Part shown: in pieces, positions 54,862-63,586 of the stretch
How the letters are laid out: every line of letters starts with the position of its first letter
Numbering within the stretch: position 1 is the stretch's first letter
DNA from: Marinifilaceae bacterium
GTDB lineage: Bacteria > Bacteroidota > Bacteroidia > Bacteroidales > Marinifilaceae
DNA length: 64,000 nucleotides
Assembly: GCA_016936255.1 (NCBI GenBank)
Contig: JAFGYE010000050.1
Span: 1 to 64,000, forward strand
Direction of reading: 5' to 3'
Program-made: the position numbers and the translations under genes
Notes under the pieces: generated by a model
What the model saw: only the letters and a program-made list of their open reading frames with translations
What the model was told of the DNA's origin: nothing
Database searches by the model: none

Positions 54862-56094
54862 ATGGCCTTAAATTATCTTTGGATTTTCTTTTTTGTTGTT
54901 GCATTTGTTGTAGGATTGATCAAGTTGATCGTTTTTGGCGATATGGAGGTATTTCCTAATATGGTGAATTCAACATTCGATATGGCTAAAACAGGTTTTG
55001 ATATTTCTTTAGGCCTGACGGGTGTTCTGACTTTGTGGTTAGGAATAATGAAAATCGGGGAAAATGGAGGAATTGTAAAAGTTTTTTCACGTTTGATTGG
55101 TCCGTTTTTCAACAAGTTGTTTCCTGAAATACCCAAAGGACATGCTGCACACGGTTCGATAATGATGAATTTAGCTGCAAACATGCTCGGTTTGGATAAT
55201 GCAGCTACGCCATTAGGATTAAAGGCGATGAAGGAAATGCAGTCTGTTAATCCATCGGAGGACACCGCATCCAATGCACAAATTATGTTTTTGGTGCTGA
55301 ATACTTCCGGATTAACGATTATTCCAATATCCATCATGGTTTACAGGGCGCAATTAGGAGCTGTGAATCCTTCTGATATTTTTATCCCCATATTACTGGC
55401 AACTTATTTTTCTACACTGGCCGGTTTGATTAGTGTTGCAATTGTACAGAAAATAAAACTTTGGGATAAAGTTATTTTGGCTTATCTGGGAGGATTAACT
55501 GTCTTTATTATTGGGTTGATAACTTATTTCTCAAGCTTGGAAAAGGATCAAATAACTCAAATTTCTACAGTAGTTAGTAATGTATTCTTATTTTCTGTCA
55601 TTATTGCATTTATACTTTTGGCCGCACGAAAAAAGGTGAATGTTTATGAGAGTTTTATTGATGGAGCAAAAGAGGGATTTTCAATCGCCATTAAAATAAT
55701 TCCTTATTTGGTTGCTATTTTGGTTGCAATTGGGGTATTTAGAGCATCAGGAACAATGGATTTGGTGATTGAAGGAGCGCGAAGATTTTGTGTTTTTGTT
55801 GGTGTAAATTCCGATTTTGTAGAAGCTTTACCTACCGCATTGATGAAACCATTGAGTGGTAGTGGTGCCAGAGGCATGATGGTGGATGCGATGCAAACGC
55901 ACGGAGCAGATAGCTTTGTTGGCAGATTAGCATCAACACTGCAAGGAGCTACAGATACTACTTTTTATATTATTGCTGTCTATTTTGGAGCTGTGGGAAT
56001 TAAGAATACAAGATATGCTGTTACCTGTGGACTAATTGCTGATTTTGCTGGTATTGTTGCGGCAATAGCAATTGCTTATTTGTTCTTTCATTAA
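54862..56094 (+). CDS. SpmA-SpmB fusion, nucleoside-recognition domain membrane protein
   Basis: A 410-residue membrane protein that joins the two Gate-domain proteins known in Bacillus as SpmA and SpmB. The first half has the SpmA-like AAHGSIMMNLAANMLGLDNA followed by ATPLGLKAM. The second half has SpmB-like AIKIIPYLVAILVAIGVFRA and KPLSGSGARGMMVDAM. In Firmicutes the pair acts in spore-core dehydration; in a non-sporulating Bacteroidota the role is unknown, probably small-molecule transport. It starts 36 nt after the repeat-protein gene. Confidence 0.88.
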   Translation: MALNYLWIFFFVVAFVVGLIKLIVFGDMEVFPNMVNSTFDMAKTGFDISLGLTGVLTLWLGIMKIGENGGIVKVFSRLIGPFFNKLFPEIPKGHAAHGSIMMNLAANMLGLDNAATPLGLKAMKEMQSVNPSEDTASNAQIMFLVLNTSGLTIIPISIMVYRAQLGAVNPSDIFIPILLATYFSTLAGLISVAIVQKIKLWDKVILAYLGGLTVFIIGLITYFSSLEKDQITQISTVVSNVFLFSVIIAFILLAARKKVNVYESFIDGAKEGFSIAIKIIPYLVAILVAIGVFRASGTMDLVIEGARRFCVFVGVNSDFVEALPTALMKPLSGSGARGMMVDAMQTHGADSFVGRLASTLQGATDTTFYIIAVYFGAVGIKNTRYAVTCGLIADFAGIVAAIAIAYLFFH

Positions 56095-56138
56095 GAGGAG
56101 AAAAAGATTACTTTTGCGATTCAAATTACTGGATAGGG

Positions 56139-56345
56139 ATGATAAAATTTAAGATTGAAACTGAATATATTGAGTTGATTAAGTTGATTAAAGTAACTCG
56201 TATTAGTGAGAGTGGCGCTCAGGCTAAGATTTTTGTTGAAGATGGAATTGTATTTCGAAATGGAGAAGTGGAAACTCGTAAAAGAGCAAAAATTCGTCCC
56301 GGTGACAAAATTGAAATTTTCGATGAAGTGATTATCGTAGAATAA
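56139..56345 (+). CDS. S4 domain RNA-binding protein, YbcJ-like
   Basis: A 68-residue protein that is a single S4 domain: EYIELIKLIKVTRISESGAQ, then VFRNGEVETRKRAKIRPGDK and IEI. This is the YbcJ/YaaA-like small class, presumed to bind RNA or ribosomal particles. It lies 44 nt after the SpmAB-like gene and ends just before a bidirectional terminator. Confidence 0.88.
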   Translation: MIKFKIETEYIELIKLIKVTRISESGAQAKIFVEDGIVFRNGEVETRKRAKIRPGDKIEIFDEVIIVE

Positions 56346-56361
56346 TTTTTCTGAAAAAATA

Positions 56362-56402
56362 GAAAAGCGCAGGTACTGTAAATTGCCTGCGCTTTCTTTT
56401 TG
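56362..56402. terminator. Bidirectional terminator between S4 and SRPBCC genes
   Basis: AAAGCGCAGG (56364-56373) pairs with its complement (56386-56395) across 12 nt, flanked by a TCTTTTT run on the plus side and a T-rich run on the minus side. Confidence 0.82.
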
Positions 56403-56433
56403 CCATAAGCTAAGGGCTGGTGGCAAAAGTCTA

Positions 56434-56817
56434 TTAATAAAATTCTAAAAAGTTCTTAACCGACCCTAAATAGTAATCTTTCCAACCTTCAACAATCTCA
56501 TCGTAAGCTTCATCAGGTATGTTGGTATGAGTTAGTTCAATCCGGGATCTTGAACCGGCTTTTTTTATCAGCAAGGTCACAATTGATGGACTTTCAGTTT
56601 CTCCAAAGAACCACTCCTGAACTATCTTATAATCTTTTACAATCTCCAGATTAACACCTGTAATATCTCCTTCCCAAAGAGAGAAAATAGTGCCGGGGTT
56701 TTCATCCATTACAGCTGGATATCCGGTCCAAAGTTCAATTTGAAAAGAATTGGTTAGGGCATTATATACTTCTTCCTGCGAGGAAGTGATTTCTAGGCTA
56801 AATGTGAATTCTTTCAT
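56434..56817 (-). CDS. SRPBCC (START-like) domain protein
   Basis: A 127-residue Bet v1/AHSA1-like fold: EFTFSLEITSSQEEVYNALT opens the sheet, and DITGVNLEIVKDYKIVQEWF and IELTHTNIPDEAYDEIVEGW are the AHSA1-type middle and C-terminal helix region. Such proteins bind small hydrophobic ligands or Hsp90; specific function unknown. The gene is monocistronic on the minus strand. Confidence 0.82.
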   Translation of the reverse strand: MKEFTFSLEITSSQEEVYNALTNSFQIELWTGYPAVMDENPGTIFSLWEGDITGVNLEIVKDYKIVQEWFFGETESPSIVTLLIKKAGSRSRIELTHTNIPDEAYDEIVEGWKDYYLGSVKNFLEFY

Positions 56818-56982
56818 TTCATGTTATTTTTCAGTCTCAAAATTAATCTGAATAATAAGAATGTGGTAACTTTTGTAAAAGAATTTTGCCCTTATCAAGG
56901 AAATCTATACGATAATAAAAAATTGTAATGTGGAGATTACAATTATTAATAGCTTTAATAAATCTAAATAAGAATAAATTTT

Positions 56983-56990
56983 TATATTTG
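56983..56990 (+). promoter_or_regulatory. -7 element of the E2-E1 dehydrogenase operon
   Basis: TATATTTG fits the consensus TAnnTTTG, 46 nt upstream of the ATG at 57037. A clear -33 is not seen. Confidence 0.48.
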
Positions 56991-57036
56991 TATCGAAACA
57001 TTTAAATATGATTATAAATATTAAACTATAAGTTAT

Positions 57037-58335
57037 ATGTCTAGCTTTGAAATCATAATGCCTAAGTTGGGCGAGAGCGTACAAGAAGCTACTATCACGA
57101 AAATGTTCGTGAAGTTGAATGATCAGGTGGAAGAAGATGATATGCTTTTTGAAATTGCAACAGATAAAGTGGATTCTGAAATACCTTGTCCGGTAGACGG
57201 AAAAGTAATTGAAATCCGATTTAAAGAAAATGACGTTGTTCCTGTTGGCGAAGTCGTTGCGATCATTGCCTTAGGTGATGCAGATGATGTAGAAGAACCA
57301 GTTAAAGCAAGCGTTAGCACTTCTGTATCCGAAACAATTCCTCAGGAAGCTGCAGGAAGTGTAAGTTCCTCTGATATTCAATCTGCTTCAGGCCGATTTT
57401 ATTCTCCGCTTGTGAAAAGCATTGCGAAAAGTGAAAATATTACTGTTCAAGAGCTGGAAACAATTACTGGACATGGTACCGAGGGAAGAGTTCAAAAACA
57501 AGATGTTTTGGATTACTTGTCCAGTCGCAATGGAACAACTGTTTCTGCTCCTGAAGTTAAAACTGTTTCTGCTCCTGCTAAAGCTCCAGCAGCTGAAAAG
57601 CCTAAAGTTTCAATGTCAATTGGAGCACAGGATCAGATTGTGGAAATGGATCGTATGAGAAGAATCATTGCCGATCACATGGTAATGTCGAAGCAAACCT
57701 CTCCGCATGTTACTGCCATGGTTGAAGCGGATGTTACCGATATGGTTAATTGGAGAAATAAAGTAAAGGATGAATTCTTTAAAAAAGAAGGAACCAAGAT
57801 TACTTACATGCCGATTATTATAGAAGCTGTTTCTAAAGCTTTGCGTGAGTTTCCCGGAGTGAATGCTTCGGTTGACGGATACAACGTTATTCTCAGAAAG
57901 AATATTAATGTTGGTGTTGCGGTAGCTCTGCCAAGTGGAAACTTAATCGTGCCGGTAATAAAGAATTCAGATCAGAAAAACCTAATTGGTTTGGCAAATG
58001 ATATGAATCGTTTGGCAACCGATGCACGAAATAATAAATTAAGTCCAGATGATATTCAGGGGGGGACATTTACAATATCAAATTTTGGATCCTTCAAAAA
58101 TGTAATGGGAACGCCAATTATCAATCAGCCACAGGTTGCAATTTTAGCAGTTGGAACCATAGAAAAGAAGCCTGCCGTAATTGAAACTCCAGCTGGAGAT
58201 GCAATTGTTGTCCGCCAAAAAATGTTCTTGTCTCTTTCTTATGACCACCGTGTTGTAGATGGAGCTTTAGGTGGAGCATTTTTGCGAAGAATCGCAGATT
58301 ATCTTGAAGATATTGATAGTAATAGAGCATTTTAA
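57037..58335 (+). CDS. 2-oxo acid dehydrogenase E2 (dihydrolipoamide acyltransferase)
   Basis: A 432-residue acyltransferase core of a 2-oxoacid dehydrogenase complex. One lipoyl domain carries the lipoyl lysine in EIATDKVDSEI (Lys44). A peripheral-subunit-binding domain is near residues 115-165 (SPLVKSIAKSENITV, GTEGRVQKQDVLDYL). An Ala/Pro-rich linker leads to the catalytic domain ending in SLSYDHRVVDGALGG with the active-site His. The fused E1 gene starts 3 nt downstream. Confidence 0.95.
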   Translation: MSSFEIIMPKLGESVQEATITKMFVKLNDQVEEDDMLFEIATDKVDSEIPCPVDGKVIEIRFKENDVVPVGEVVAIIALGDADDVEEPVKASVSTSVSETIPQEAAGSVSSSDIQSASGRFYSPLVKSIAKSENITVQELETITGHGTEGRVQKQDVLDYLSSRNGTTVSAPEVKTVSAPAKAPAAEKPKVSMSIGAQDQIVEMDRMRRIIADHMVMSKQTSPHVTAMVEADVTDMVNWRNKVKDEFFKKEGTKITYMPIIIEAVSKALREFPGVNASVDGYNVILRKNINVGVAVALPSGNLIVPVIKNSDQKNLIGLANDMNRLATDARNNKLSPDDIQGGTFTISNFGSFKNVMGTPIINQPQVAILAVGTIEKKPAVIETPAGDAIVVRQKMFLSLSYDHRVVDGALGGAFLRRIADYLEDIDSNRAF

Positions 58336-58338
58336 ATC

Positions 58339-60435
58339 ATGGAAACATTGGAAATAACATCCGTAGAAAATACTACAAACAAAACTGATAAGATGACTGA
58401 AAGTAAAAAGTTTAGCATAAAAAAAACCTCAAAGGAATTGCTTGGTCGTTGGTTTCATTTGATGACCTTGGGTAGAGCGTTGGACGAAAAAGCTCCAAAC
58501 TACTTAAAGCAGGCAATAGGCTGGTCTTACCATGCTCCTTATGCCGGACATGATGGAATTCAATTGGCTATTGGGCAGGTATTCGATCGTAAAACAGATC
58601 ACTTATTCCCTTACTACAGAGATATGCTCACCTCTATTTCGGCGGGTTTAACTGCTGAAGAGATCATTTTTAACGGGATATCAAAAGATACAGATGTAGC
58701 AGGTGGCGGTCGTCACATGTCGAATCACTTTGCAAAGCCTGAATGGAATGTTCACAATGTATCTTCCTGTACAGGAAATCATACTTTGCATGCAGTAGGT
58801 TTAGGCCGCGCAGTAAAAAAATACAAGCACAAAGGAGTTGTAATTAGTTCTCAGGGAGAATCGTCGGTATCGGAAGGATATGTTTACGAGGCCATTAACG
58901 GAGCAACCAATGAGCAGCTTCCTGTAGTATTTGTATTTCAGGATAACGGATATGGAATTTCGGTTCCTAAGAAAGATCAGACAGCGAACAGAAAAGTTGC
59001 TGATAACTTCCGTGGAATGAAGTACCTGAAAATTATTCATTGTAACGGAAAAGATGTTTTCGATTCGATGAATGCAATGACTGAAGCAAAACAAATTGCA
59101 TTGGATACTTCAACTCCGGTAATTGTTCAGGCCAACTGTGTTCGTATGGGGTCGCATTCCAATTCCGATAAGCATGAATTGTACCGCGATAATGCTGAAT
59201 TAAACTACGTTACAGAATACGATCCATTGGCGAAGTACCGAAGGTTATTGGTTCGTTACAAGCGTTTTACCGAAGAGGAACTGTTGGCTATTGAAGCAGA
59301 AGTGAAACTGGAAGTTAAAAAAGCGCATAAAGCAGGTTTAAGTGCACCGGATCCTGATCCGGCATCCATTCACGATTTTGTGATTCCGGAACCTTATGTT
59401 TCTGAGAAATATCCAGAAGGGTTGCACAATTTCACCGGCAACAACAAAAAGTTGATTGAAGGATTGAATGAGACACTAAAGGCAGAATTCCGTCTTAATC
59501 CAGATACTTTTATTTGGGGACAGGATATTGCCAATAAAGATAAAGGCGGGATTTTCAACGTTTCCAAAGGGATGCAGCAGGAATTTGGTAAAGACAGGGT
59601 ATTTAATGCTCCAATTGCCGAAGATTACATCATGGGAACAGCAAATGGAATGAGCCGTTTCAACGATAAAATCAGAATTGTTGTTGAAGGAGCTGAATTT
59701 GCTGATTATTTTTGGCCTGCAATGGAGCAGTTTGTAGAAACAACTCACGAATATTGGAGAACAAAAGGACAGTATTCACCGAATATCACAGTGCGTTTAG
59801 CATCTGGTGGATATATTGGCGGCGGATTGTATCACTCGCAAAATATTGAAGGAGCATTGGCAACTTTTCCGGGTGTTCGCATTGTTTACCCATCGTATGC
59901 TGATGATGCTGCAGGTTTGTTGCGTACTAGTATCCGTTCGAAGGGAATGACTGTGTTTATGGAGCCTAAGGCTTTGTATAACGATCCGAAAGCATCGGCT
60001 GCTGTACCTGATGACTTTGAAGTTCCGTTTGGAAAAGCAAGAGTACGAAGAGAAGGTGCTGATTTAACGATCGTGACTTATGGAAATACAACCCATATGT
60101 GTGTTGAGGTGGCCGATAAGTTGGCCGAAGATACAGGAAAACAGGTTGAGGTAATTGATCTTCGCTCATTGGTTCCGATGGATATAGAAACAATACTAAA
60201 ATCGGTAGCGAAGACCAATAAAGTAATGGTTGTTCATGAAGACAAAGTATTTTCAGGATTTGGAGCTGAAATTTCGGCAACAATTACCGAAAAAGCTTTT
60301 GATAAATTGGATGCTCCGGTAAAACGTGTTGGATCTGAATTTACACCGGTTGGTTTCAATCGGATATTGGAAAAAGCAGTACTTCCAAATAATGATAAAA
60401 TTTACGCTGCTGCAAAAGAGCTGATAGAGTATTAA
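58339..60435 (+). CDS. Fused E1 alpha/beta subunit of a 2-oxoacid dehydrogenase
   Basis: A 698-residue thiamine-diphosphate enzyme joining alpha and beta subunits in one chain. The alpha part (to about residue 340) has HAPYAGHDGIQLAIG, GGRHMSNHFAKPEWNV and the TPP-binding GESSVSEGYVYEAINGA. The beta part (from about 370) has FIWGQDIANKDKGGIFNVSK, NAPIAEDYIMGTANGM and VIDLRSLVPMDIETIL. It decarboxylates pyruvate or a branched-chain 2-oxoacid and acylates E2. The E3 gene is not in the window. Confidence 0.95.
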   Translation: METLEITSVENTTNKTDKMTESKKFSIKKTSKELLGRWFHLMTLGRALDEKAPNYLKQAIGWSYHAPYAGHDGIQLAIGQVFDRKTDHLFPYYRDMLTSISAGLTAEEIIFNGISKDTDVAGGGRHMSNHFAKPEWNVHNVSSCTGNHTLHAVGLGRAVKKYKHKGVVISSQGESSVSEGYVYEAINGATNEQLPVVFVFQDNGYGISVPKKDQTANRKVADNFRGMKYLKIIHCNGKDVFDSMNAMTEAKQIALDTSTPVIVQANCVRMGSHSNSDKHELYRDNAELNYVTEYDPLAKYRRLLVRYKRFTEEELLAIEAEVKLEVKKAHKAGLSAPDPDPASIHDFVIPEPYVSEKYPEGLHNFTGNNKKLIEGLNETLKAEFRLNPDTFIWGQDIANKDKGGIFNVSKGMQQEFGKDRVFNAPIAEDYIMGTANGMSRFNDKIRIVVEGAEFADYFWPAMEQFVETTHEYWRTKGQYSPNITVRLASGGYIGGGLYHSQNIEGALATFPGVRIVYPSYADDAAGLLRTSIRSKGMTVFMEPKALYNDPKASAAVPDDFEVPFGKARVRREGADLTIVTYGNTTHMCVEVADKLAEDTGKQVEVIDLRSLVPMDIETILKSVAKTNKVMVVHEDKVFSGFGAEISATITEKAFDKLDAPVKRVGSEFTPVGFNRILEKAVLPNNDKIYAAAKELIEY

Positions 60436-60535
60436 TAGCAGATTAGGAGATATAAGCTATGAGATTTGAGACATTTTTAAAGCGCTCAATTTTTTTCTCA
60501 TCTCTCAGTTCTCACATCTAAAACCCAAAGATAAA
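60436..60535. repeat. TGAGATTTGAGAC / CTCATCTCTCAG-type spacer element
   Basis: The 100-nt spacer contains TATGAGATTTGAGAC and, after an A/T core, TCTCATCTCTCAGTTCTCAC. These direct and inverted GAGA/TCTC strings resemble interspersed low-complexity elements common between Bacteroidota genes. Confidence 0.45.
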
Positions 60536-61045
60536 ATGAAAAAAATAGGTTTATTCTATAGTTTCAATACGAACAAAACAGCTAAGAATGCTGAGAAAAT
60601 AAAGAAAGCTTTCGGGACTTCTGCCGAGGTGGAAAGCGTAAATGTTGAGGAAGTTGACGAAGAAATGTTTCTTGCTTACGATAATTTAATATTAGGTGTT
60701 CCAACATGGTTCGATGGTGAATTGCCAAACTATTGGGACGAGTTTATGCCTGCTATTGAGGATCTAAAGCTAAAAGGCAAAACAGTTGCTTTGTTTGGTT
60801 TAGGCGATCAGGTTGGATATCCTGAAAATTTTGTAGATGCAATTGGTCTTTTGGCAATTGCACTGGAAGAACGAGGAGCAAAAGTAATTGGATTGACTTC
60901 TCCGGAAGGCTATAAATTTGAAAAGTCTGTTGCTTTACGCGATGGCAAATTCTTAGGTTTGGCTCTCGATATCGAGAATCAGGCAGGTTTGTCAAACGAA
61001 AGAATTGAAGCTTGGGTAGAGCAATTAAAAAAAGAGTTTAAATAG
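60536..61045 (+). CDS. fldA: Flavodoxin
   Basis: A 169-residue long-chain flavodoxin, an FMN electron carrier. The phosphate loop is GLFYSFNTNKTAKNAEKI (residues 5-22). The 60-loop region is LILGVPTWFDGELPNYWDEF and the 90-loop region is LFGLGDQVGYPENFVDAIG (aromatic stacking on FMN). Electron partner is unknown; it is downstream of the dehydrogenase genes but separated by a 100-nt repeat-containing spacer. Confidence 0.95.
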   Translation: MKKIGLFYSFNTNKTAKNAEKIKKAFGTSAEVESVNVEEVDEEMFLAYDNLILGVPTWFDGELPNYWDEFMPAIEDLKLKGKTVALFGLGDQVGYPENFVDAIGLLAIALEERGAKVIGLTSPEGYKFEKSVALRDGKFLGLALDIENQAGLSNERIEAWVEQLKKEFK

Positions 61046-61073
61046 ATTCCTTTATTGTAATTAAATAGTTGAC

Positions 61074-61103
61074 AGGCTTCTCCGAAAGGGGAAGCTTTTT
61101 TTT
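61074..61103 (+). terminator. Flavodoxin terminator
   Basis: AGGCTTCTCC (61074-61083), a GAAA tetraloop, then GGGGAAGCTT (61088-61097), with two G-U pairs, followed by a run of T. Confidence 0.88.
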
Positions 61104-61206
61104 GTGGATAGAATCACGGAATAATTTTTTCAAATTATTTTTTTGTGATATTATTATGTTTTTCTATTTTTAAAAGCTTCTAACTTTAATTTCAAGTATT
61201 GTCCCA

Positions 61207-62736
61207 ATGAAAAATATTAATCAATGTCCTTCAGGATTAATTTATAATGGTTTATCCATTGTCTATTTACATTCCTTTTCGATAGGAAATAAAGTGAAAT
61301 TTGATGATCAACATGTATTTGTTGAAACCCTTACTAATTCTATTGACCATCAAATTTTTAATTTGCAGGGACTTGGTGATGAGAAGTTAATTTGCAGGTA
61401 CAAATTGAAAGGTTTCAGAACCATTATAAAACTTGAAGATAATGGCTCTGAGATCAATGGATATGTGCATGTTGAAGCATCTTTATTTTTTAATAATACA
61501 GTATGTATTTCCTATCGGTTGGTGATTGATTCAACCAAAGATTTAGACTGGGATCATGAAGGTTTTTGTGAATCAAGTACTTCATTAAATACTGATGAGC
61601 TAATTGCGCTTGCAGGAATCCCATTGGCTACTGAGCATTGGTCGCAAAATGGAGATTTGGATTGTTCTGATATAGATAACGATGTTGAAAGCATCAGTAT
61701 CTCAGAATTGTATCTTGATGAATCGACCAACTGGTTAGATATTCCTGTTGAAAAAACGGGTAAGAAAGAGGTATTTTTAAAAGTTCTTGAGCGATACAAA
61801 TTTTTGTTTACTAAGAGCAATTCCGAAAGTTCGATAGTTGATCCAATATATGTTTTTATTGATGTTTGGGAGAATGTTGGTCATCAGCAGGGAATAAGCT
61901 TTGCAAAAATGGCTGAAGATGAAATTATCGAACATATCGAAAATCATCATCAATCTGAAATGATAGGCTTGCTTACTCTTTATCCGTATGAATGGCCCTA
62001 TCGGTTGAGTTCTGATTTTGAAGAGATATGTGGAAAGAATATTGCTATTGACACAGATGATCTTGTTTTAGCAAATCAAAATATTTGTATTGTATTTGGG
62101 ACTTATGGTTTAAGAGGGAAGGATTCGCCAACCGATTGGAAAGAGCATTTGGCCGAAAGAGCAAAATATCATGTGTCTTGGCCTGAATATTTGTTGATTG
62201 TTGAAATGATAATCGCTAAGAAACAAGCAATAAATAATGCTCTTTCTCATTTTATCAATAACACAATTAAGGTGTCCCGACAAAAAAACACACGCAAATT
62301 GATCGAAGAAAATGCCTTGCTTACACTTGAAATATCAAATACCTTATTAAAGCTTGATGCAGTAAGATTTTCCCGATTTGTTTCTCATAAAATTATGTAT
62401 GAGCGTACGGAGAAAAGACTTGGTTTGGAGAGAGATTACAATCAGTTACAGAATGCAATTAGTCAAATTGACCAATCTTTAAATAATGTGACAAACAGCA
62501 GGGAGATAAAGCAAGCAAATTTATTAAATCTCATTTTAGGAATTATTTCGGTAGCCTCGCTTTTTAGTATTTTACTGACTCCGGCAGAATTGCCGTTTTT
62601 TAAGGCAATTGCTGCCGATGAAAGGCTTGCATTCAATGGAGGTGTAACAATTATCATCCTTACATTTTTATTAATATTTTTAAGTGTCGTGTTTGGTGCA
62701 TTCAGACTGATTAGAACTATTTTTTATAGAAAATAA
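61207..62736 (+). CDS. Unknown protein with C-terminal membrane hairpin
   Basis: A 509-residue protein with no family I can name. Residues 1-310 are soluble and contain strands, turns and a possible regulatory segment (FIDVWENVGHQQGISFAKMA). About residues 340-430 are helical and likely coiled coil (KLIEENALLTLEISNTLLKL, RDYNQLQNAISQIDQSLNNV). Two membrane helices follow (LLNLILGIISVASLFSILLT and TIIILTFLLIFLSVVFGAFR). The long helix plus two-helix anchor resembles CorA-like topology, but no GMN motif is present. Its stop overlaps the start of the GNAT gene. Confidence 0.72.
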   Translation: MKNINQCPSGLIYNGLSIVYLHSFSIGNKVKFDDQHVFVETLTNSIDHQIFNLQGLGDEKLICRYKLKGFRTIIKLEDNGSEINGYVHVEASLFFNNTVCISYRLVIDSTKDLDWDHEGFCESSTSLNTDELIALAGIPLATEHWSQNGDLDCSDIDNDVESISISELYLDESTNWLDIPVEKTGKKEVFLKVLERYKFLFTKSNSESSIVDPIYVFIDVWENVGHQQGISFAKMAEDEIIEHIENHHQSEMIGLLTLYPYEWPYRLSSDFEEICGKNIAIDTDDLVLANQNICIVFGTYGLRGKDSPTDWKEHLAERAKYHVSWPEYLLIVEMIIAKKQAINNALSHFINNTIKVSRQKNTRKLIEENALLTLEISNTLLKLDAVRFSRFVSHKIMYERTEKRLGLERDYNQLQNAISQIDQSLNNVTNSREIKQANLLNLILGIISVASLFSILLTPAELPFFKAIAADERLAFNGGVTIIILTFLLIFLSVVFGAFRLIRTIFYRK

Positions 62737-63221
62737 TGATACGTAAAGCAACAGAGCACGATAAGGAACAGATTGTTAATCTGTTTTGTGAAAACATAAA
62801 GAAGCAAAAATCTTATATATCTCATGGTGAAATACAAATGGGAATTGCTTTGGATACAGGAATATTGGCTGAAAATTATTCTTTGCTATGGAAAGAATAT
62901 TTAGATGCCCAAATGAATGAGTTTAAGGATACGGTTTTAGTTTCGGAAGAAAACGGGATTGTAAATGGGTTTATTATTGGAGAAATTGCGAAGGATCGAA
63001 ATGAATGTTTTGGTGTAATTTGTGATATTGTGGTTGATCAATCATGCCGGAATATGGGCGTTGGAGTCTTGTTGTTGGAGTCATTAATAAGCACTTATCA
63101 ATCTAAAGGTGTTACCGATTACTATTTAGAATCTGGAATTAATAATCATGAGGCTCATCAGTTTTTCGAAAAGATGGGATTCGGGAAAGTTTCAGTTATT
63201 TATCGGAGGAAGGATACGTGA
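62736..63221 (+). CDS. GNAT family N-acetyltransferase
   Basis: A 161-residue acetyltransferase. The acetyl-CoA motif A is in VICDIVVDQSCRNMGVGVLLLESLI, and the C-terminal YYLESGINNHEAHQFFEKMG, with FGKVS, is the usual GNAT ending. The ATG shares its A with the last base of the upstream stop (TAATG), so it is translationally coupled to the unknown membrane protein, which may be its partner or substrate. Acceptor unknown. Confidence 0.9.
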   Translation: MIRKATEHDKEQIVNLFCENIKKQKSYISHGEIQMGIALDTGILAENYSLLWKEYLDAQMNEFKDTVLVSEENGIVNGFIIGEIAKDRNECFGVICDIVVDQSCRNMGVGVLLLESLISTYQSKGVTDYYLESGINNHEAHQFFEKMGFGKVSVIYRRKDT

Positions 63222-63586
63222 AATTGCAATCGGAATTGTAGTGAAATTTAATTAGAACCTTTTTAAATCAGTTGTATAAGCTGTCATCTCCAATTACAGG
63301 TCCGAAAAAAATTATAGATTTACCACGTCGAGAAAAACTTATGAATAGAATTATTCCCATACTACACAAACATTCCTACAAAGGCCTCTACGAATGCTGG
63401 ATTTGTTGATCCAGCCTTTTCCATTTTTATTCAACCCGAAGTTTTCTTGCTTAGCCTAACTACCTAAAATTCATACTTGGTTGATGATATTCTGCACGGT
63501 ATCAATTGATGTGACGTTTACTATTTTAATGTGGCATCAGTAGATTGCGGTATTTGACTCAAAACTCAACAAACACTAAAAAAAAC
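63222..63586. other. 365-nt spacer with a weak hairpin
   Basis: Intergenic region before the dipeptidyl peptidase gene. Apart from the hairpin at 63396-63415, I see no gene or repeat. A 22-codon frame at 63341-63409 ends inside that hairpin and is not supported as a gene. Confidence 0.5.
63396..63420 (+). terminator. Weak terminator hairpin after the GNAT gene
   Basis: GCTGGAT (63396-63402) pairs with ATCCAGC (63409-63415) across TTGTTG and is followed by CTTTT. Confidence 0.5.

Noticed and set aside
63341-63409. A 22-codon ORF ending ECWIC next to a hairpin, as another leader peptide
   Set aside because: Only two Cys codons and no antiterminator pairing; the hairpin overlaps the stop codon itself, and the next gene is a peptidase without an obvious amino-acid link.
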